Below, one piece after another: positions 37,801-58,030 of a stretch of DNA of 64,000 bases (position 1 is its first letter; each line of letters opens with the position of its first letter). The position numbers and the translations under genes are program-made. Where the stretch lies: contig WARS01000007.1 in NCBI GenBank assembly GCA_008933995.1, positions 3,164,230 to 3,228,229 on the forward strand. Direction: 5' to 3'. The notes below the pieces were generated by a model, which saw nothing but the letters and a program-made list of their open reading frames with translations, ran no database searches and was not told where the DNA came from. The DNA comes from Datnioides undecimradiatus. Its lineage: Eukaryota; Chordata; Actinopteri; Lobotiformes; Datnioididae.

Positions 37801-39864
37801 CTCTTGCCTCCCTCTCTTTTCCATAGCTGTCTGTCCCTTTATCTTTCATCGTCTCCCCCTCCGAGCCCTCCCCCCAGCACCACCCACCCATTGAGAACAG
37901 TAAGTCAGGTGGTTTAGGTTTATATGCCGCCTGACCTCACTGTTGCTATCAGTTACAGCGTGGCGATCGCGAGTGATGTCATTCACGTCTTTTCTTCATA
38001 TTCCACTGTGTGGAAAACCACCCCGGTTTCGGTGTGTTCCCTGGTGCGTGCGTGTGTGTGTGTGTGTGTACATGTCAGGGCCTTCATGCATCAGCCAGGA
38101 AATTGCAGGTGTTGGTTTGTTTGCATTCAAGGCTCAGCTTGCAGCCGCAGTCAGGAGTCTTTTCTGAAGGCCATATCCTCCTCCCAGGTTTCTTCCTTAA
38201 ACCCTTTGAGTTCTGACAAAACTTAAAAGTTTAAAAACACAGATTTTCAGCTTCAGCTCTCTCAAAGTATTCTCAAAGAAAAGGGCACGCTTGATTCTCT
38301 TTGTGTAAAATCTGGTGCGTCCTTGAGATACAGTTTAAAGTGCATTTCTCTCTACTGCAGTGTTGCTCTTACCACACCAATGTTTCTCTAAATCCTCATT
38401 CATTTCTCTCTCCTGCGTCTCCTCCTCTGCCTCTGTCCTCCTTTTTCTCTGCCTCACAGTAGGTTTGGTACTAAGTGTGCCCGCTGCGGGCGGCAGATAT
38501 ACGCCAGCGACTGGGTGCGTCGTGCAAGGGGAAACGCATATCACTTAGCGTGCTTTGCATGCTACTCCTGTAAGAGGCAGTTGTCCACGGGAGAGGAGTT
38601 TGGTTTGGTGGAGGAGAAGGTGCTGTGTAGGATCCACTATGACACCATGGTGGAGAACCTCAAACGAGCGGCTGAGAGTGGTGAGTAGTAGTTCTGTTGG
38701 ATTTAATGCAACGGTTCTCTGTGGCTGCTCAGATGTTTGCTTACCAATCCACCCAAAACAGAGGTTATCTGAATGTGATTTGCTGAGTGTGCATTTCAAT
38801 GCACTTCATCATGCCCCCCTTAAAATATATCTCCTGCTTGATTTACTTCATTTTGATATTCTTGGTAATTTAATATGTCTGCCCAGCTTCTGTCTGGTTT
38901 CTCAGTTGCACTGATTGTCCGTCGTCTCACATGTCCACCCTTGTGTTTCTCAGGTAATGGTATCACGTTAGAAGGAGCAGTTCCAACAGAACAAGACAGT
39001 CAACCCAAACCGGCCAAAAGGGCACGGACGTCCTTCACTGCAGAGCAGCTACAGGTCAGACACACACAGTCTCAGTCGAAGTGTAATTTTAGGCGTGTTG
39101 TGCAAAAACCCAGCCCTCGCGGCACATTTGACCCCCAAATAAACTACCTCACAGTCTTTGTAATGAAGTGATTTCAGCAGCACCTCATTTCATGCTAATG
39201 TGTCATCTCAACATGCAGATCATGCAGGCTCAGTTTGCCCAGGACAATAATCCAGATGCCCAGACGCTACAGAAACTAGCCGACATGACGGGCCTCAGCA
39301 GGAGAGTTATACAGGTCAGTGCACCCACATCCACTCTGCTCTGCCACTAATGAATGCACCTATGTTATGCTACGGTCATATTTTCACTGTTTTGTCTGTA
39401 ATGTATGATTTTTTTTAAAAAGTTATTCTCTGAAGTACTTCTACAAGAACATAGCTACATGATGTCTGGTTACATTGCATCTTCATAGGTGTGGTTTCAA
39501 AACTGCAGAGCAAGACACAAAAAGCACACGCCCCAGCACAGTGGGGCACCCCAAGGTCATCCCCAGTCCAGGATACCCTCATCCCTGCCCGATGAGCTGC
39601 ATTACTCCCCCTTTGGCAGTCCTGAGCGGGCACGTATGGTAGCCCTTCACGGGTACATTGACAGTAAGTTGTGAACTTTACTGCAGTAAACAGGCACGTA
39701 GACCTTCCAGCTTTGACTATAAGGATCTTTTTAAGCAGATTATTCTCAATTTCACCCATTTTTGTCTGATTTTTGTGTCTCCAGGTCATCCCTTCTCCGT
39801 GCTGACCTCTCAGAGTCTCCCCCACCAGGCCATGTCACTGCCCCAGCTCCCACTCAGCCGCTAG
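27463..39864 (+). CDS. lhx6: LIM/homeobox protein Lhx6
   Basis: A nuclear transcription factor that specifies GABAergic cortical interneurons and acts in jaw and tooth mesenchyme (known for the family). Coding exons: 27463-27540, 28422-28493, 28748-28930, 31123-31244, 38460-38680, 38954-39054, 39219-39314, 39489-39663 and 39785-39864; all phases join cleanly into 375 residues. LIM1 spans residues 97-149 (C97, C100, H118, C121, C124, C127, C146, D149) and LIM2 158-211 (C158, C161, H180, C183, C186, C189, C208, H211). All sixteen zinc ligands are present. The homeodomain is about 246-305, split over three exons, with the helix-3 core [13 protein letters not shown]. The N terminus [10 protein letters not shown] matches the recalled human long isoform (MYWKHE...), and the C terminus SHPFSVLT...PQLPLSR matches a human isoform end; both separate it from the paralogue lhx8. 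Intron 4 is 7.2 kb. An in-frame ATG at 28781 could start a shorter form. Confidence 0.96.
28056..28065 (+). promoter_or_regulatory. lhx6: PBX-MEIS composite site in lhx6 intron 1
   Basis: TGATTGACAG is the exact PBX-MEIS/PREP half-site pair. It sits in an AT-rich stretch with TTTAATTACAG and ATTAAAAATC words (27988-28030) between lhx6 exons 1 and 2. A role as an lhx6 enhancer is inferred. Confidence 0.4.
29884..29946 (+). repeat. Possible retroelement 3' tail
   Basis: CAGCACTTTGCGAGAAAG followed by CGGTATATAAAATAAATG and ATT-rich repeats resembles the conserved 3' tail of fish LINE or SINE elements (recalled form: CACTTTG...GCGCTATATAAATAAA). Only the tail is recognisable. Confidence 0.45.
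30992..31096. repeat. (CA)n ... (GT)n pair before lhx6 exon 4
   Basis: About 27 CA units (30992-31046), 32 bases of unique sequence, then about 9 GT units (31079-31096), all on the sense strand of lhx6. The GT tract ends 26 bases before exon 4. The two tracts are complementary and could pair in the transcript. Confidence 0.95.
33690..33746 (+). repeat. Possible LINE 3' tail
   Basis: CTGTGACAACTTCTGTTTGG then CGGTGCTATGTGAATAAAAT and TCAACTCAATTTA follow the recalled 3' end of a fish retroelement family (GGCGCTATATAAATAAAA, TTGAATTGAATTG). A related tail lies at 60991-61049. Confidence 0.5.
34744..34809. repeat. (CT)n(CA)n compound microsatellite
   Basis: About 14 CT units run directly into about 18 CA units. 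The Leu-Ser and His-Thr reading frames across it are artefacts. Confidence 0.97.
35757..35784. repeat. (GGA)n trinucleotide run
   Basis: About nine consecutive GGA units in a purine-rich stretch of lhx6 intron 4. Confidence 0.9.
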
Positions 39865-41435
39865 CGCTCCACCACCATGACCCTCATCACCCACAAAGCT
39901 CCGGATCCTGACCCCTGATCTCCCGTCACTGATGCCTGCAGACCCGACTTGGAGGTCACACAGGAGTCAGCTTGGAGAAAAGAGGAGCCCTGCCCACTTG
40001 GAAACAGAAGAAGGAATTGAAGGAACAGGAAAAACTAGGACACATCCGTCCTCGTGTTCGTTTCTTTCTGAGGACGGGAATATCCCACCTACAGCCACTC
40101 TGTCAAACATGAGCGTGAAGCATTTGTCATTAGCAGGAACTCGCTGCCTGTATTTTACACCACCTAAAGGAACAATTACGTGTATAGCATCCTCCACTCC
40201 GCTTATCCACCCTCTGACTTGAAGCTGGAGGGCGTGTTAAAGATGAAACTGACCAAGGAGGCAGGACTGAAGCCTCCCGAGTGCTGTCAGAATACTGAAG
40301 ATAACTAAGAGGGGAACATTTAAGGAGGAACTGTCATTGTGGCCCAAGGCTCATTGTGGCGCACACAGCAGACCACATTAGAGGTAAGATACCTCCCTAT
40401 TTTCTCTCTGAGCAACCATGAAGGAAACCTACATGTAAATGAAATATGTTGACTATTGAGATATTTTCTTTAGGAGTGACATTGTGACTCTATGGCATCA
40501 CAAAAAAAACAGAAACTTCCCGTTACATTTTCAATTTTCCACTGAAATGAGGTGTAGAATTAGGTTTTTGTTAAAGAATGAAAATAATGTGTGCCTTATC
40601 TTTTCCATTGTTATAGAGGGTTCAGCTGTTTACAGCAGCGAATCAGCTGAGTTGAATCCCAGCCCGCAATTCATCCCTAAACACAGATTTGGGCGCTTTT
40701 TAATTTTTATCATGGAGAACAAATTACAAGGGTTTTAATTCTTCCATTGGTAGAAAATCAAAAATGCATCTTGACTGTTTCTAATGAAGGAAAACCATAA
40801 AGCACAATGTCTGGGCTTGTGTATTATTAAATTATGACTGTAACATTAGAAGCAGGAGCTAACCCATTTTAAGCCGCCACAATCCTGTTATATTAAACTG
40901 GCAGACACACAGAGGGAAGTCTGGGATGGGCATACGCACCAAACAACACATTCCTACAAATTCTGACAAGTTACAAGTTGCATATTTTCATATTTCCAAA
41001 CAAGTGTATTGTCACTAATTTATAATTTCCAAGGTTGCTTGTTCAGCCTTTTGTGTGTGTCTTTCGCACAAGGAGGGAAAACGAGTGTTGGTGTATTGGT
41101 ACAATATGGACAATATCAAACAGACTGGGGTTGTACATGTGTGTTTCAGTGTGTGCGCGTGTATGTGTGTGCGTGTGTGTGTACTGGCAGGAGTAGAGAG
41201 TGTTCATCTGTGTTTTAGTGCCATGGCCATTGTGTGAAGAACAGGATCCAACAAGACCTCAATGTCCTTGTATTTATTGAGATGAGAAATCCCTGTAAAG
41301 CACTTTTTTTCCCCTCTGAAATGGTTTTGTTTTGTTAAAAAAACATGAAATGAAACAAAAAAGTTTATTTGATAGACTGTGCATCATAAATGTTTTGTGT
41401 ACTAAAATGCAATAAAATAGAATGTGATATTTTTG
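39865..41435 (+). other. lhx6: lhx6 3' untranslated region (inferred)
   Basis: From the TAG stop to just past AATAAA at 41411-41416, about 1.57 kb. A second sense-strand AATAAA at 42588-42593 could give a longer transcript that would overlap the morn5 3' end. No other feature is recognised inside it except a short GT run at 41159-41182. Confidence 0.5.
41411..41416 (+). terminator. lhx6: Polyadenylation signal, lhx6
   Basis: AATAAA followed by TGTGATATTTTTGTGG, a plausible GU-rich downstream element. Confidence 0.5.
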
Positions 41436-42600
41436 TGGTTCCGGATCATTTTTGAGCACAAATTAATGAAACAATGAATCACTTTTATGTCCCAGATAAC
41501 ACGTGTGGCACAGAGGGAAAGCAACCTGGGCACAATTAAACATATCTACTTTTTTGGTTATGAATACATGTATTTGTTTCTATTTGTCGTGGTTAGTTGT
41601 GTAGTGGATCTGCGTGTGTGTGTGTGTTCATTTTTGTGAATATATATTGACATGAAACAGGAAGGAAGGGTGCATTCTGGGAAAGATTCCTTTATTCTAA
41701 AGGGCTGCTCCCTTTCAGAGACTCATTGCCCTATTCATTTTATTCATTAATGCCATATTCAACTTCCAGCATGTGAAGCTGTTTTAGGTGACTGAAAGGC
41801 TATTGTATCCAACATATCATATTATGGTGTTTATGGTGATTATATGATAAAATATAGTTAAATGAATGTACGGCCGACAGCAGACCTGTGCCCTGTTACC
41901 TACAATAAATAGCAAGAAACATAATTCAGAATATTTTGGTTTTGGAGATCATGCATGTTGTTAATGTCACACACTTAGTCTTAAAATGATTGTATATGAT
42001 TATTGGACTTTAATGATATACTTAGACAGGAAGCCTTTCATAATTTCTCTTATAACATAGACACAAGTGTCATACTGCCATAACAATATATTTAATATTA
42101 TCCATGCTTTTTATGCAGGCCTCTTGTTTTTGGGATTTGAAAGTGTGTGTTTGATATATGGTCCAAAAGTCCTCCTGTCCAAACCGTCCCCATTAACTTC
42201 TGTAATGCACCACCAGTGTTTGGTTAAACAAACAGGCATCCACGCAAAGCCCCTTTCTGTATTTCAGATAAGAGTTTTGTTTTTTTAAATGGTCAACCTG
42301 CTTTAGACTTGTGACCCTGTAGAAAATGAGATTTTGGAATGAACGGATGGGTGCACAGACGGGAGACATCGAATGGGAGTTCAAATAAATACAGTATGAT
42401 TGCACAACCAGCCATGTTTCAAATGCTCACATTCAATTTAACCAAACTGAACGATAGACTGGACACACACTGTGCTGCTTGTAAAATTTCAGATTTCTCA
42501 AACACACACAGGAACACACACTATATTTTTAATTGAAGATGAATGCATTTCTGTGTAGTGGTCAGAACTCAGAAATTTGAAATAGAAAATAAATGAAATG
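41436..42600. other. Tail-to-tail spacer between lhx6 and morn5
   Basis: AT-rich sequence with several AATAAA-like words and no recognisable gene or named repeat. Confidence 0.5.
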
Positions 42601-42622
42601 TAAAGAAAAATTCAAAAACCTT

Positions 42623-42628
42623 TTTATT
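42623..42628 (-). terminator. morn5: Polyadenylation signal, morn5
   Basis: TTTATT on the plus strand reads AATAAA in morn5 sense, 108 bases past its stop codon. It gives a compact 3' end facing lhx6. Confidence 0.55.
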
Positions 42629-42735
42629 TACTTTTCATTCGCTATGTATATACAACCGTGTATAAAAGACAAAAACACATCTCCTTTAGTCTTAACAGCC
42701 TATACCTGTGTAAGGCTGTAAACAGGCAGGGCTTA

Positions 42736-52507
<9,772 letters not shown>

Positions 52508-52543
52508 TGCAACGCTGACTTGCTGTCGCCCCTTTTTCTCTCA

Positions 52544-52550
52544 GTAAACA
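52544..52550 (+). promoter_or_regulatory. Forkhead (FOXJ1-type) motif near morn5
   Basis: GTAAACA followed by AG, a standard forkhead core, 37 bp from the morn5 ATG and 60 bp from the X-box. Such pairs are typical of motile-cilium genes driven by FOXJ1 and RFX (known); use here is inferred. Confidence 0.45.
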
Positions 52551-52609
52551 AGCATGAAACCATGAATTTAATATTTACTAGACTAGGCTGCGCAACGGCC
52601 GAGTGTACC

Positions 52610-52623
52610 GTTACCATGGCAAC
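52610..52623. promoter_or_regulatory. X-box (RFX site) in the morn5 promoter
   Basis: GTTACCATGGCAAC matches GTNRCCNNRGYAAC fully and is a near-perfect palindrome. A further half-site, ATGGCAAC, follows directly (52624-52631). It lies 103 bp upstream of the morn5 ATG. Confidence 0.65.
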
Positions 52624-52792
52624 ATGGCAACAGACATCTAAGAGAAAGGACACAGATTAAACTGTTTAGCATAGAGAGCAACGGTCCCTTTTACACAGTT
52701 TTGTCCTGTTACGCGTTTGAAATGAAACCTCACTTAACAAATAAGCATTTTATCCCCACTACACCCAAGTTAGACTTTTCCATCTTCTGAAC

Positions 52793-52804
52793 TGCGCATG
52801 CGGC
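52793..52804. promoter_or_regulatory. NRF-1-like site near ndufa8
   Basis: TGCGCATGCGGC differs from the NRF-1 consensus YGCGCAYGCGCR only near its end. NRF-1 drives many nuclear genes of the respiratory chain (known), which fits ndufa8, 196 bp downstream. Confidence 0.5.
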
Positions 52805-52999
52805 AGCGGCTGTAGCTCACGTCGCGGTCGGAGTTGCGTCATCAGAACGCGCCTCCAGCTGACAGCGGCAAGCGAAGCAAACCAAACTGACCTTCTCCGC
52901 GGCCTCGTCGCTCGTCCTGGGGCTAGACGAGGACCTTGAATGTTTTTCAGGAGCAGTGTTTGATTTTCTGCGTTTGTGTTTTTGTACTGACACACAGCC

Positions 53000-55900
53000 A
53001 TGCCATCAACGCTGGAGGTTCCCACGCTGCAGGAGCTGAAAGTGGATGAGGTGAGCGCCGCTTGTTGTTTTAGCTGGAATGAAAATCGTTGTTAGACACA
53101 ACATGCTAGCTTGCTAGCTAGCTACCATTAGCGGTATGGCTCAATAGCGTCTAACTTTTGCCACTGGTGTTAGCTGGCTGCACAGTGGTGGAAGTTATTT
53201 AGACTTAATTTAGATTTATCAAATGTCTAGCAGCAGATCATATTGAATGCAACCACGTTTGTGAACGTTTAAGCATTTTTATTATATCACGGTAACATCT
53301 ATTAGCGTTATAGCGAGATAGCTAGAGATAAACAGGAACTATTGGCGATCGCATTCTTTACTATTCACGATAAATTCTGCAGTTTACTCACGTCGCGACA
53401 CTAACTTTACCGTGTTTACCTGAAAACACATCTGCGGCCGGTTTATACCAGCAATAGTAACTGCTGGGTTATTGAACTTGTCCTTGGGAGTCAGGTGTTG
53501 CTGGCAGCACCTCTAATAAACTGTATTGCTACCGGTGCAGCGGGTGTCCAATCCACTACCTTAGTAAATGTTTTGGATTTACTTAAGAGAAATCAAAATG
53601 ATTGTTTGTGATCAACGCACCATCAACACCTGTGTGTATAACATGTTTGAAGTACATTATTTGGCTTTTTAATATAGGTTTACATGATAACCCTGTGCCT
53701 CAAAAACTCAATATTGCCTCAGTGTATGGTAATTACTAATCATCTTTACACTGTCTCATTGTTTTCCCTGCGTCTGCTCCTCTGTCTTTTCAGATCAATG
53801 TGTCATCTGCAGTGCTGAAGGCGGCTGCCCACCACTTTGGCTCCCAGTGTGACAAACCCAACAAAGAGTTCATGCTCTGCCGCTGGGAGGAGAAGGACCC
53901 CAGGAAGTGTATAGAAGAAGGGAGGAAGGTCAACGAGTGTGCGCTCAATTTCTTCAGGTAACTCACGTCCAACTTGCAGCTTACTAACCTGCGAGTTATT
54001 CAAGTTGACACCAGTTGCAGCAGGGAACAAGGACTTTATCAAACCACTTGTTCAACAGGTGTAAACATGTAGAAAAGCAGTTTGTCCACCTGCTTTGTCT
54101 GCAGTCTCCTGACATTCTTTATACAACCACAGAAAACCTCATAGCAGATTGTTAGAACAATTAACATGAAAGCTGTGTGAATGGTCCATCTATGTTTTTA
54201 TATTTTACTGACATTTTAGATTTAGTTCTGACTTCAGTGAAATTTTGGGTTATATAGTTGAGTTGAATATATAGTGACTTGTGAACATCAGTGTTGCTGC
54301 TCTGGAGACAGTTGTCAGTTATCCTTTAACAACGGTATCGGGCATTAAAAGTCCACCATTGGTTGCATTGAAACAGTCATCAAAGAAGAAACACGCATTG
54401 GGTTTTTTTTTCTAGAGACCTTTTGAAGGTGAAGGCTGCTGAAGTGGTTTCATCTGCAAAACTGAGTGTTGTGCCTCGTGGTCAGTGAGTGATTGAAGAT
54501 GCGGCTGAACGCCAGCTGCAGCAGGCTGAGTCTGAGAGTCCGTGTGGTCAGGAGAGGTTTTGCGGTCTAGAGGTTTTGCATGTCCTGCTCTGTGATGGAC
54601 ATGTGGGTAGATAATGTGCTCTGAGGTCACCAATACTTCTGCTGGACAGTTCTTTTTCCAGAGTTATTAAGTGTACATAGAGAGACAGTGCCAGAGCTGG
54701 GATGTCTGGTTTCCTGTTCCGTAACCTGTCCTGCTAATTAGCTTTCCTTTCCATCTACTTTTGGTGCAAGTGGGATGTTAGATGCCAGTTGCTCCTGGCT
54801 AAGTCTAGTCGTACAAATGCAGGAGGGAAAAGGTGTGCGATAATTCAGCTCCAGAGCTCCATCTGGGGAAAAAGGAGAAGTGGCTTGAAGCTAACTGTTA
54901 ATTCTCATTTGTAACACATGAAACTTCTAAGAACATGCCGTGCACTGGTTCTGCTTTCATGTCTGATTGTCTGCACGTCTGGGTGTCTGGCTGGAAATTG
55001 TTCACATGAGTCCCTTGTTATTGCAAAGTACATGTTTAGAGAAAGACAGATGATTAATTTGATTGTCAACATAAGAAGGCTCCAGAATAGAGGGAAATCA
55101 AAGTGGAGGCATTTTTCACGCATCAGCACCAGGACGCAACCCGGCGCAGCCAGCGAGCGCGTGCTTCGTGCGCCGAGAGCTGGATTTTTGGGAAAGCTGG
55201 AATACCCGCAACTGTTTTTCAGCCAAACTTTCGATCACTTTAACTTTCCTGGGACTGCGCCAGATGTGTCAGAAGTTAGTTTCCGTTGTGTCAGAGCACT
55301 CGCGTTACAGCTGTCTGTGTCTGCGGATCGTTTGTATCATCTTATTAAATACACGTTTTTGCTTTTTAGAGCTGTTCAGTGTATTATCCTCACTTTCTAT
55401 TATATTGTATTAATTCATTGTCTTCTTTAAAATGATCAGAACAGCTAAGTTGATGGAGACATAAATGTGATGTAGACAGCACTGTCATGGCCATTTGTCA
55501 CACGTTCTGCCTCTTTTCCTAAAACAAAGACTAGTGAGAGAAGGGTTGTTCATTTTACAGACTGCACATGACTTAAGCACAGAGTTTATTGTGTCTGTGG
55601 AAGTGCTCCTGGGGGCTGTTTGAGGAAGTGCTCTGGGGTTTTTCACTCTTAATTGCTGCGTCTGTGTTTACTGAAAGGTTTGGACTCGGCTTCGGTTTTA
55701 CCCGATGCCCATCCAGTAACTGAGGTGCTTTTGTGTTTCTGCTTCTCCAAAACTAACACACGACCTCTAATTCCGAAGCCGAAACAAACAACAGACGCGC
55801 TGACCCCAGAGTTCAACTGAGACTTACTGTGAAAGAGGAACACTTGTAATTATTATAATGGGAACAGATTTGAGAGCCGCTGTAATTGTCCCCGGGATCT

Positions 55901-57668
55901 GGTTTGATTTTTGAGGAAATCGGGTGCCGGGGTTGTTCAGATGACGAACAGTGTGATTGTTCATATCTTTGAGTCTCTTCTGTGTTCGCTAACTCTTTGA
56001 TTGATGCGGCCATTTTAATCTTACTCACGTGTGTTTGATTCTGATCCAAACCTCTGTCTGTACTGCTCCTTGTAGGCAAATCAAGGGAAACTGTGCCGAG
56101 TCCTTCACCGAGTACTGGACCTGTCTGGATTATTCAAACCTGGCGGAACTGCGCCACTGCCGTAAGCAGCAGCACGCCTTCGACAGCTGCGTCCTTGATA
56201 AGCTGGGCTGGGAGAGACCTGAGCTGGGAGACCTGTCTAAGGTGAGACTTGTGAGAGAGCGACTGTGCCTTCATACTGTGAGCAGCTTGGTTGATGGGCT
56301 CTATTCTTGCTGATTGTGGGCCGCGCAAGAGGCTCTGATTGCATCTGCGTAGTGCTCTCATTCAGCTACAGTTCTGAGCAGGCAAATCATTTTATGTTGT
56401 GCTTTCTTTTTCGTAAAATTGCCATTTTTAAGGGGTATCACTCGCCTGCAAGCGCTAATTAGCTAGCAGCAATCAAAACAAGAGCAAAGCCTGATCTTGA
56501 CAGTACCTGTTTGAACGTTTTATTTCTGTAGTGTGTGAAGAAACACTTGCGCCAACCTGGGAATCTGTGAATGGCTGTAATCAACTTTTGGGCCACTTTG
56601 CACTTGACAAGCAGAGCTGCTGCTCGTGGACTCAAATAACACGAGCAGGGAAACAAAAGAACAGAAATCTGACTTGTGATTAATATGAAAAAACGTCCGG
56701 GGTGACTGGCTAACACACGCTGGCTAACACACGCTGGCTGAGTCGCTGTGGCTGCTCGGATATAGAACAAATGAAGAGACTTGAAATGAAAAGACTTATG
56801 ATTGAGATGGTGAGAGTAAACTAGATTTGGATGGAGATTCAGAGAGAGGAATTCGGGTGGTGAGATTTCAGTCTTAGACAGGAGCCTGTGACCCAGAGGT
56901 CCTACAGAAGGTGCAGAGGAGAGAAGAGGCAGGGGAGAGGATGCAGGATGAGCTGGATTAAGAAGAGCTGATAGGATGCATGTAATGATGCAAGAGGCAG
57001 AGGTGCACAGAGGGAGCATACAAGCTGTATGAAGGGGGATGTCAACCCATTAACATGAAGCTTGGGTTCATGGTTAGACAGTGTGCACTGTGTCATCCAC
57101 AATATTATTAATAATTAGTCCATTTTATAAATACTATTATATTGGCATTATGTTCTGTATATTTCCCTACAACTTCCTAAGATAGAATGTATTTCTGAAT
57201 TTCTGTTAGTTAACATTTCAGTGACACTTTCTATGAGGCGCATGTCTATAATGCATTGTTAACATACTTATACTATACTATACTATACTACTATATACAT
57301 ACTTAAATGTGTTACAACCTGCTTATAGTGCTTCTGTGATGATGGTTATACTGGGTAATCACTGTTGTTATGCATTGTAATGTGATTACTGTAAGTGGTC
57401 AGATGGTGCTCAGACAGACCAGACCGCCAGGACGCAGGTTGTTACTGCGTTCAAAGCTGATGTTGTTTCAGTGTGTTTTCACTGTGTATGTCTGACAAGT
57501 CATCGCATCCATGTTCCTCTTCTTTCAAAGGTGACCAAAGTGTCGACCGCACGGCCCCTCCCTGAGAACCCCTACCATTCTAGACCACGTCCTGAGCCCA
57601 ACCCAGTCATCGAGGGCAAACTGGAGCCTTCCAAATATGGCAGCAGGTTATTCTTCTGGACCTGGTGA
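53000..57668 (+). CDS. ndufa8: NADH dehydrogenase [ubiquinone] 1 alpha subcomplex subunit 8
   Basis: An accessory subunit of mitochondrial complex I, imported into the intermembrane space by the Mia40 disulfide relay (known for the family). Coding exons: 53000-53050, 53794-53957, 56076-56241 and 57531-57668, with phases 0, 2, 0; the product is 172 residues, the same length as human. It has no cleavable presequence. Two twin-CX9C (CHCH) units are intact: C36-x9-C46 with C56-x9-C66, and C78-x9-C88 with C100-x9-C110. The N terminus [17 protein letters not shown] and the C-terminal segment [11 protein letters not shown] are family signatures. A polyadenylation signal lies at 58025-58030. The 5' side faces morn5 across about 490 bp and carries an NRF-1-like site, as expected for a nuclear gene of oxidative phosphorylation. 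Confidence 0.97.
53051..53793. other. ndufa8 intron 1
   Basis: A 743-base intron with donor GTGAGC and acceptor TCTTTTCAG. A TAGC-rich patch (GCTAGCTTGCTAGCTAGC, about 53106-53123) is the only notable feature. Confidence 0.75.
53958..56075. other. ndufa8 intron 2
   Basis: A 2.1 kb intron. It contains a 170-codon sense-strand frame (54918-55430) that opens with a signal-peptide-like stretch; see findings. No repeat is recognised. Confidence 0.65.
56242..57530. other. ndufa8 intron 3
   Basis: A 1.3 kb intron with a twofold tandem of CTGGCTAACACACG (about 56706-56736) and a CTATA run (about 57268-57295). No exon or RNA gene is visible. Confidence 0.7.
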
Positions 57669-58024
57669 GGCAGCTCCAGAGGGTCACTCACCTTCTCCAG
57701 GGACATGTGCTCTGCCCAAAACCAACTCAACTGCTCTTGACCATTGACACATTAGTGATACTTGAACAGGTTTAAATCTCTCAGGTGCAGACTGGAGGAT
57801 TTAGGATTCTGGCTTTGGCACCTTGTGTCTGTGTAAGATGTGACGGTTACTTTTGGACAGAGCTCATGTCCCAACGGTTTTCATCAGTTATACCTCCAGC
57901 ATCATCGACGTTTGAGAAAGGGAGGAGACGTGGACTGTGTGACAGCCAGTCCATGCTGCTTTCCTGACCATTTCTGTAAATGTAACAAGTGAACAAATGC
58001 AACATGCTGTTATTCTTGTCAAAT

Positions 58025-58030
58025 AATAAA
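58025..58030 (+). terminator. ndufa8: Polyadenylation signal, ndufa8
   Basis: AATAAA 357 bases past the ndufa8 stop codon, giving a short 3' untranslated region ending near 58050. Confidence 0.65.

Larger units (their letters stand above)
31245..38459. other. lhx6 intron 4
   Basis: A 7.2 kb intron between the LIM1 and LIM2 exons. It holds CT/CA tracts (31323-31370), a possible LINE tail (about 33690-33746), a CT-CA compound microsatellite (34744-34809), a GGA run (35757-35784) and a GT run (38049-38069). The longest unbroken frame in the window (203 codons, antisense, 35863-36474) lies here but resembles no protein I know. Confidence 0.7.
52508..52999. promoter_or_regulatory. Shared morn5/ndufa8 bidirectional promoter
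   Basis: The two ATGs are 492 bp apart and point away from each other. The morn5 side has a forkhead motif (52544-52550) and an X-box (52610-52623). The ndufa8 side has an NRF-1-like site (52793-52804) and CpG-rich sequence to about 52920, with no TATA box. The arrangement suggests separate ciliary and housekeeping modules. Confidence 0.6.
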
